In this document: positions 14,903 through 19,991 of the stretch, in pieces | How positions within the stretch are numbered: position 1 is the stretch's first letter | How the letters are laid out: every line of letters starts with the position of its first letter | Assembly (NCBI GenBank): GCA_035551455.1 | Contig: DASZMZ010000064.1 | Span: forward strand, 1 to 19,991 | Direction of reading: 5' to 3' | Source: Sulfopaludibacter sp035551455 | Lineage (GTDB): Bacteria; Acidobacteriota; Terriglobia; Bryobacterales; Bryobacteraceae | DNA length: 19,991 nt | Notes under the pieces: model-generated | The model's database searches: none | Seen by the model: only the letters and a program-made list of their open reading frames with translations | Told to the model about the DNA's origin: nothing | Made by a program: the position numbers and the translations under genes

Positions 14903-16099
14903 TTGGTCCTCGTTCAAAACGTTTCCAAGCTGTATCGTTTATATCGCCACCCTTCAGACCGCCTGCGGGAACTGATTCCGGGCAGCCGTCCGCGGCATGC
15001 CGATTTTTGGGCGCTGCGCGACATCGGCTTCAATCTGGAGAAAGGCGAAACGCTGGGCCTGGTCGGTCCTAACGGTTGCGGCAAGAGCACGCTGCTGCAG
15101 ATCGTGAGCGGGATTCTGCAGCCCACCACGGGACGCGTAGTCACGCGAGGCCGCATCGCCGCGCTGCTGGAACTGGGCGCCGGGTTCAACCCCGAGTTCA
15201 CGGGCCGCGAGAATGTTTACCTGAATGGCGAGATCATGGGTCTCAGCCGCACCGAGATCGACCGGGCCATGCCGTCCATCGAGGCATTCGCGGAGATCGG
15301 CGAATTCATGCAGCGGCCCGTCAAGGAATACTCCAGCGGCATGTATGTGCGGCTGGCCTTCTCCACGGCGATCCACGTGGATCCGGAGATTCTGATTGTG
15401 GACGAAGCCCTGGCAGTGGGCGACGCCGTCTTCGCCAATCGCTGCGTCCGCAAATTTCAGGAGTTACGCGAGCGGAAAATCACCGTGCTGTTCGTCTCGC
15501 ACGATCTGGGTCTGGTGAAGCAGCTTTCCGATCGCGCCATCCTGCTGCTGCACGGCCGCATCGAAGCCGAGGGCGAACCCAAAGACGTGATCAATCGGTA
15601 CATCGGGCTGGTGCTGGAGAAGCAGGAGCCCCATCGGAAGAAGGAAGACCGCATCCGTTCGAGCTTCCGCCATGGCGACGGCGCCAGCGAGATTGGGCGC
15701 GTCCAGTTGCTGAATGCGCGCGGCGAAGATGTGGTGTGCATCGCGAGCGGCGAGCCGGTGACGGTGCGCGTCCGGTGCCGCTTTCACCGCGCGATTGAAG
15801 ATCCGATGGTCGGCATCCTGGTGCGCACACGGATCGGCATGGACGTGTACGGCACCAATACGCGGATCGAGCAGACGGAGCTCGGCAGGTTCGAAGCCGG
15901 CGATCAGCTCGAGGTGGATTTCCGCATCGAGTGCTGGCTCACGCCGCAGTCTTACACGCTCACCGTCGCCACGCAGAACGCCGACGGCAGCAGCCACGAC
16001 TGGCTGGACGACGCGATCGCTTTTGAAGTCGTGGACACGCGCGTGGCCGCGGGCGTGGCCAACCTGAGGGCCAAGGTGCAATGGCGCGTGTCTCGGTAA
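14903..16099 (+). CDS. Wzt/KpsT-type polysaccharide-export ABC ATPase with Wzt C-terminal domain
   Basis: This 398-residue protein's N-terminal ATPase shows Walker A GPNGCGKS (55-62), the family LELGAGFNPEFTGRENVYLNG segment (90-109), signature YSSGM followed by RLAFSTA (143-156), Walker B ILIVDEALAVGD (163-174) and switch His200 in FVSHD. Residues about 255-398 form a beta-rich domain like the Wzt C-terminal domain, which in O-antigen exporters recognises the capped glycan end. Such ATPases work with a Wzm-type permease, which is absent from this window, so it is an orphan here. The start appears to be TTG at 14903, since no ATG/GTG lies upstream near the family N-terminus. It overlaps the DUF167 gene by 19 bp. 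Confidence 0.88.
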   Translation: MVLVQNVSKLYRLYRHPSDRLRELIPGSRPRHADFWALRDIGFNLEKGETLGLVGPNGCGKSTLLQIVSGILQPTTGRVVTRGRIAALLELGAGFNPEFTGRENVYLNGEIMGLSRTEIDRAMPSIEAFAEIGEFMQRPVKEYSSGMYVRLAFSTAIHVDPEILIVDEALAVGDAVFANRCVRKFQELRERKITVLFVSHDLGLVKQLSDRAILLLHGRIEAEGEPKDVINRYIGLVLEKQEPHRKKEDRIRSSFRHGDGASEIGRVQLLNARGEDVVCIASGEPVTVRVRCRFHRAIEDPMVGILVRTRIGMDVYGTNTRIEQTELGRFEAGDQLEVDFRIECWLTPQSYTLTVATQNADGSSHDWLDDAIAFEVVDTRVAAGVANLRAKVQWRVSR

Positions 16100-16344
16100 A
16101 GGTCCATCCGCGCGCCAAACGTTCGGCCTTGAACGGCCGGTTCGGCGAGGCCTGGAAGCTGGATCTGGCCGCACCGCCCGTGGACGGCAAAGCCAACGAA
16201 GAGTGCATTCGTTTTTTCGCCGCGCTGGCTGGAGTCTCGAAATCGCGGGTTCACATTATTACGGGTGCAACTTCGCGACTGAAGCTGGTGGAGATCGAAA
16301 ACTTCGCGCAGGAAAGCTTGGAAGCCTTATTGTTGCGCGACTAA
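16081..16344 (+). CDS. DUF167/YggU family protein (UPF0235)
   Basis: This small 87-residue protein has the family signatures VSVKVHPRAKRSAL near the N-terminus, APPVDGKANEECIRFFAALAGV in the middle (about 31-52) and VHIITGATSRLKLVEI (about 57-72). It adopts a compact alpha/beta fold in known structures, and its function is not established. The ATG lies inside the end of the Wzt-type gene (19-bp overlap), with a purine-rich GAGGGCCAAGG stretch just upstream, so the two are co-transcribed. The pairing with a polysaccharide ATPase is probably not functional. Confidence 0.9.
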   Translation: MARVSVKVHPRAKRSALNGRFGEAWKLDLAAPPVDGKANEECIRFFAALAGVSKSRVHIITGATSRLKLVEIENFAQESLEALLLRD

Positions 16345-16540
16345 CTGGCCCGCAGTTGTGGCAAATGTGGGCGCGCGGTGGCGAATTGTGGCGGCGCTTA
16401 CGCAAGTCCTTTAAGTTGATGTAAACGAAAGACACTCATAGCCGCTCGACTCTGTGCTCTCGTGGCGGGGGATTTCACATGATGTGCTGCAAGTCAGCGC
16501 GAATGGCGAGAAAAACCGCGAGCGGAGCCTGTGCGTCAGG

Positions 16541-16729
16541 TCACTGAACCTTTGTGCCAGGCCGGTTCTCCAGCATGAAATTTCCAATCGATGCTAGTTG
16601 CTCGGAAATTCGCTGCTCGATGTCGATCAGTGTGCCGAGCCGCATCATGATCACCAGCAGCATAATAAAGAACGCCACGGCGGGCAGCGAGAGGAACATC
16701 AACCCGAAAAAGCCGAGACCGAAGATCAT
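16541..16729 (-). CDS. Small 62-residue inner-membrane protein
   Basis: The N-terminal half is strongly hydrophobic (MIFGLGFFGLMFLSLPAVAF, then FIMLLVIMMRL), enough for one long or two short membrane spans. The C-terminal half (LIDIEQRISEQLASIGNFML) is an amphipathic helix facing the cytosol. The ATG at 16729 follows a good promoter (TTTACC, 17 bp, TACAAT) by 9 nt; a GTG at 16735 would add two residues. No Shine-Dalgarno sequence is visible. I do not recognise a family. It is a single gene between the DUF167 gene and the ADOP permease; 196 bp without visible genes separate it from the former and about 198 bp from the latter. Confidence 0.6.
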   Translation of the reverse strand: MIFGLGFFGLMFLSLPAVAFFIMLLVIMMRLGTLIDIEQRISEQLASIGNFMLENRPGTKVQ

Positions 16730-16738
16730 CGTCACTCG

Positions 16739-16767
16739 ATTGTACGGTCCTTCGCCGGCAAGGTAAA
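16739..16767 (-). promoter_or_regulatory. Candidate sigma-70-type promoter of the small membrane protein
   Basis: On the minus strand TTTACC (16767-16762) and TACAAT (16744-16739) are 17 bp apart. The predicted start point is within a few bases of the ATG at 16729, so the transcript would have almost no leader. Confidence 0.45.
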
Positions 16768-16927
16768 GGCGTAAATTCCGCCGATCGGTGACTCAGGCAG
16801 ATCGGTTTTAATTTATCGGAAACAGATCTCTTCTCTTTCTTGGACCGGCGCTCGCCATCTTCGGTGACCCGCTCCACCTCGGTACCGCGGAGTTCCTGAA
16901 AACAAACACGAATCGTTTCAGCCAGCC

Positions 16928-19417
16928 TCACTCGTAGCGGAGCGCTTCCAGCGGGTCCACCGTAGCGGCGCGGCGGGCGGGGACGTAGCAGGCCGCGGCG
17001 CCCACCAGGGCCAGCACCACCGACGCGGCGGCCATCACCACCGCACTCGAGCCGCTGACTCCGTAGAGCATTCCAGCCAGCAGGGTGCTGAGTCCCAACG
17101 ACAGCGGCAGGCCGATGCCAAGTCCGATGGCCGTGAGCATCAGGCCTTCGCGCAGGACCATGCGCAGAGTCTCGGCCGGGCGCGCGCCGAGCGCCATGCG
17201 AATGCCGATTTCGCGCGTCCGCATCGCCACGCTGTACGACCGTACGCCGTAGAGTCCGATGGTGGCGAGCAGCAGCGCCACGCCCCCGAAGATGCCGAAC
17301 ATGTCTGCGCCGGTGCGCACGATCCAATAATCGAGGCTGCTCTCCAGGTGATCCCGCATCGTGGTGAGTTTCAGAATGGGCAGGTTGGCGTCCTCCGCCT
17401 GGACGGCGCGGCGCACGGCTTGAATCATCGCCCCGGCGTCCACCCCGGCGGCCAGACGAACATGGATGTGCGTGTCGGCCTGATATTCCTGGCCGAACGG
17501 GACGAATACGTGCGGCATTTCGTCATCGCCCAGAAAGCCCTGGCGAGTGTTGGCGACTACGCCGACGATCTCCACATCCTGTTTCTGATCGCCGGCCAGA
17601 TTCATCTGTACGTGCCGGCCCACCGGCTCCTCACCGGGCCACAGTCGACGGGCAGCCAGTTGGTCGATGATGCCGACCGCGGCGCCTGTGGAGCGCTCGT
17701 CCGACGCCGTGAAAGTGCGGCCGAGCTGCAGCTGGATGCCGAGAGTGCGGAAGTAGTCGGGCCCCACGATGTTGAAAGCGGCGGACACAGGCTTGGCGTC
17801 TTTCGTGGTTTGCAGGCGGCGATCGATGTGGATGGTTCCGAACGGCACAGTGGCGCCGATGCTGGCGGACTCGACTCCCGGCAGCGATTGAAGACGCGCT
17901 GCGACCGCGGGGTAGAGTTGGCGTCCTCGCGCCTCGGAATATCCGGCGAGGCTGGAATCGGTCTCAAGGAGGAGTTCGCGCTCGATCAGGAAGCCGGGAT
18001 TCACGTGGGCCGCGCTGAAGGAACTGCGCATGAACAGGCCGGCGGCCGTCAGCAGAGTCAGGGAGAGCGAGACCTGACAAATCACGAGAATGTTGCGCCG
18101 TGAGAAAATACGCCGCGGTTTGGCCCCGCCCGCTTCTTCGCGCTGACTGGATTTCAGCGCCGCCACTAGATTCGGCCGCGAGAGATTCCATGCCGGCATC
18201 AGGCTGAACAGCAGCGTGCTGAACAGGCAAAAGCCCAGCGTGGCGGCCAGGACGCGCAGATCCGGCTGCGCGTTGAACACCAGGTCGAAGGGGGCCAGAG
18301 TGGAAAGCGAGCGCATCAGCAGCAGCGTGCTCCAATACGCCGTGACCAGGCCGCCGGCTCCGCCGAGCAAAGAGAGCAGCAGCCCTTCGGTGAAAAGTTG
18401 GCGGACAATGTCGGCCCGGCTACCGCCGAGCGCCAGACGGATGGCGATTTCTTTGCGGCGCGCGCTGCCGCGGGCCAGCATCATATTGGCCACGTTGAGA
18501 CTGGCGATCAAAAGAATCACGCCGGAGGCCGCCAGCAGCAGGGAAGCCGTGGTGTAGAGACCGCCATTGCGCTCGGGAGCGTCGCTCACGCTGACGCGCG
18601 AAAGACTTTCCACGATGAGTGCCTGGTCGCGATTTTCGGCCGGATATGCTTGCGCCAGTCCAGCGGCTACGGCCTGGAGTTGGCGGTCCGCCGAGGCGTG
18701 GGTAATGGCGTTTCTCAAGCGGCCGATGACAATGAGGCAGTGATTGTCGCGCGCGCTCAGCGGACGCGTACGGCCTTCGAAATCGTTCATGGCGAATTCG
18801 TACATGCCCAGCGGCAGGTAGATCTCGGAGCTGACCAGCGCGGTGGTGCCCGTAAAACCCTCGGGCGCGATGCCGACGATGTGATAATCGCGGCCGTTGA
18901 TGCGCACGGTCTTCCCCAGGATTTCGGGATCGGCGCCGCCTTTCTTCCAGAAGGAGTAGCTGACGATGGCCACGGGAACGGCGCTCGAGGGCCGCTCTTC
19001 GGCCAGGCTGAAGGCGCGTCCCCGATACAGCGGCACGCCGAAAGTCTCGAAGAAATTCGCCGAGACGATATCGGCAAAGACGCGGCGCGTCTGCTGGCCT
19101 TCGGTCACTCCCACCATGGCCATGTTGTGCGCCGTCAGCTCCGAGAAAACCGGATTGGACTGGCGGATATCCGCGTAATTGGGGTAGGAGAAGGCGCGGT
19201 AACTATCCGGCTTTTTGATGTCGCGGCTATAGAGGCCAACCAGTTGTTCGGGATTGCGCATGACCAGCGGCTTGAGCAGAAAGGCATTCACCAGGCTGAA
19301 GATGGCGGTATTGGCTCCAATGCCGAGGGCCAGCACGGTGACAGCGGCCACCAGAAAGCCCGGCCGCTTGCGTAAGCTGCGCGCCGCAAATCGAAAATCC
19401 GCGAACAAGTCGGTCAT
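16928..19417 (-). CDS. ADOP-type MacB/FtsX-like ABC permease without ATPase
   Basis: This 829-residue protein has a first helix (about 17-40; FLVAAVTVLALGIGANTAIFS), a MacB-type periplasmic domain with the early SYPNYADIRQSNPVFSEL segment, a first FtsX domain (about 280-400; GVILLIASLNVANMMLARGS, RKEIAIRLALGGSR), a second periplasmic domain and a second FtsX domain (about 705-820; TIGLYGVRSYSVAMRTREIG, IRMALGARPAE), ending RRAATVDPLEALRYE. This duplicated layout defines the acidobacterial duplicated orphan permease group, very numerous in Solibacter-like genomes and usually without a neighbouring ATPase, as here. Its substrate is unknown. AGTGGAGG 5 nt before the ATG at 19417 fixes the start. 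Its leader contains a terminator-like hairpin at 19450-19473. Confidence 0.9.
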   Translation of the reverse strand: MTDLFADFRFAARSLRKRPGFLVAAVTVLALGIGANTAIFSLVNAFLLKPLVMRNPEQLVGLYSRDIKKPDSYRAFSYPNYADIRQSNPVFSELTAHNMAMVGVTEGQQTRRVFADIVSANFFETFGVPLYRGRAFSLAEERPSSAVPVAIVSYSFWKKGGADPEILGKTVRINGRDYHIVGIAPEGFTGTTALVSSEIYLPLGMYEFAMNDFEGRTRPLSARDNHCLIVIGRLRNAITHASADRQLQAVAAGLAQAYPAENRDQALIVESLSRVSVSDAPERNGGLYTTASLLLAASGVILLIASLNVANMMLARGSARRKEIAIRLALGGSRADIVRQLFTEGLLLSLLGGAGGLVTAYWSTLLLMRSLSTLAPFDLVFNAQPDLRVLAATLGFCLFSTLLFSLMPAWNLSRPNLVAALKSSQREEAGGAKPRRIFSRRNILVICQVSLSLTLLTAAGLFMRSSFSAAHVNPGFLIERELLLETDSSLAGYSEARGRQLYPAVAARLQSLPGVESASIGATVPFGTIHIDRRLQTTKDAKPVSAAFNIVGPDYFRTLGIQLQLGRTFTASDERSTGAAVGIIDQLAARRLWPGEEPVGRHVQMNLAGDQKQDVEIVGVVANTRQGFLGDDEMPHVFVPFGQEYQADTHIHVRLAAGVDAGAMIQAVRRAVQAEDANLPILKLTTMRDHLESSLDYWIVRTGADMFGIFGGVALLLATIGLYGVRSYSVAMRTREIGIRMALGARPAETLRMVLREGLMLTAIGLGIGLPLSLGLSTLLAGMLYGVSGSSAVVMAAASVVLALVGAAACYVPARRAATVDPLEALRYE

Positions 19418-19449
19418 AGTCGCCTCCACTCCAGATACGATCTGACGAA

Positions 19450-19473
19450 CAAAAAGTTCCCGTATTAGCGGGA
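19450..19473 (-). terminator. Terminator-like hairpin in the leader of the ADOP gene
   Basis: On the minus strand TCCCG and CGGGA (19473-19469 and 19462-19458) form a 5-bp GC-rich stem with a 6-nt loop, followed after AC by five T. It lies about 33-56 nt before the ADOP start codon. It could be an attenuator or end a spurious antisense transcript. The stem is short. Confidence 0.35.
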
Positions 19474-19485
19474 GTGAGTCTTCAC

Positions 19486-19506
19486 CACGGAGACACGGAA
19501 CACGGA
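19486..19506. repeat. Three spaced copies of CACGGA
   Basis: CACGGA occurs at 19486-19491, 19494-19499 and 19501-19506, with 8- and 7-bp periods, in a TTCACCACGGAGACACGGAA context. From memory, similar CCACGGAGACACGGAG-style strings occur in intergenic DNA of several soil phyla, so this may be a degraded interspersed repeat. Confidence 0.55.
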
Positions 19507-19844
19507 GTGTGTTGGTTCAGCGTGAAATGGAGTGCGGGCGCTCTCCGTTAGTGAGTATAGCGCGAGTCTCGGCGGGCCGAGGCGCGGCCGATCGCACCGG
19601 TAACCGGCACCAGGAAGCAGGGACGAAAACTGCAACTGGCTAGGAAATAAGAACCTTGAATCCAGGGTGCGAGGCGCATTTCAACTTTCAACGGGATGAC
19701 GCGCCAGCGGATCAGATGGCTTCAGGGCAGGGTGGCTCGCGGGTCTGGCCCGTGTCAACTTCCGAGTGGCGCGTGATCCAGAACTTGGTCAGACCGCGTG
19801 TCTTCAGACGGGGCGGAAGTGATACGATTGGCCTACTCGAAGCT

Positions 19845-19991
<147 letters not shown>

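Larger units (their letters stand above)
19418..19844. other. 427-bp intergenic region between ADOP and kinase genes
   Basis: No convincing gene is visible on either strand. It contains the ADOP Shine-Dalgarno sequence (next to 19418), a terminator-like hairpin (19450-19473), a CACGGA repeat cluster (19486-19506), an inverted repeat CCGGT-A-ACCGG (19597-19607) and a -10-like TACGAT (19823-19828) before the kinase. Both flanking genes point away from it, so it must hold divergent promoters. Confidence 0.7.

Noticed and set aside
16476..16486. Perfect inverted repeat CACAT-G-ATGTG as an operator
   Set aside because: Short, single, downstream of the DUF167 gene and not near a clear promoter; likely chance.
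16536..17327. Minus-strand frame linking the end of the ADOP gene with the small membrane protein region
   Set aside because: No start or family motif in the part outside ADOP, and the ADOP and small-protein frames are better supported.
19486..19506. Possible CRISPR-like array
   Set aside because: Units are 6 bp with 1-2 bp between them; there are no spacers and no cas genes.
19527..19643. 38-codon plus-strand frame in the intergenic region
   Set aside because: No Shine-Dalgarno sequence, no structural pattern and Arg/Gly-rich composition.

Overview
The window is GC-rich, densely coded bacterial DNA that most likely comes from an Acidobacteriota member of the Solibacter/Bryobacter type. Three protein families support this: a TIGR03435 (Solibacter C-terminal paralog) protein, a long ABC-type permease of the acidobacterial duplicated orphan permease (ADOP) class with no ATPase beside it, and a secreted protein made of carboxypeptidase-regulatory-like repeats. 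The start of a Ser/Thr protein kinase at the right edge fits as well. I see no tRNA, rRNA, CRISPR array, insertion sequence or phage gene; apart from one short interspersed-type repeat the content looks chromosomal.

Left part (1-7010). A cut-off minus-strand gene starts at about 111. Divergent from it is a 33-residue membrane micro-ORF (264-365), one base ahead of a GRP/RhaT-type sugar transporter (367-1647). Converging on the transporter is a minus-strand operon read from 5648 down to 1642: an unknown 132-residue protein, the hopanoid-associated glycosyltransferase HpnB, a TIGR03435 protein and a five-repeat carboxypeptidase-regulatory-like exported protein, mostly joined by 4-bp overlaps or short gaps. 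Back to back with it, from a very short shared promoter region, run a small unknown protein and a KirBac-type potassium channel (6085-6999).

Middle part (7011-14411). The cluster ybbP-ybbA (minus) and a TesA/arylesterase-like SGNH lipoprotein (plus) is a divergent version of the tesA-ybbA-ybbP neighbourhood known from E. coli. Then come rsgA (a circularly permuted ribosome-assembly GTPase), a strong pair of hairpins, and a large secreted protein that joins a beta-lactamase-fold serine hydrolase to a DUF4185-like beta-propeller.

Right part (14380-19991). A DinB-family protein (minus) overlaps the 3' end of the hydrolase. It is followed by an orphan Wzt-type ABC ATPase with its C-terminal sugar-recognition-like domain, overlapping a DUF167/YggU protein. 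After these come a small inner-membrane protein (minus), the ADOP permease (minus), a 427-bp gene-free stretch with a CACGGA repeat and a terminator-like hairpin, and the kinase start.

The window holds no clearly new system. The most interesting patterns are: several genes without a Shine-Dalgarno sequence that have a -10-like hexamer about 5-9 nt before an ATG or TTG start, suggesting frequent leaderless transcripts; the micro-ORF coupled to the sugar transporter; an unknown protein in tandem with KirBac; and the hydrolase-propeller fusion.
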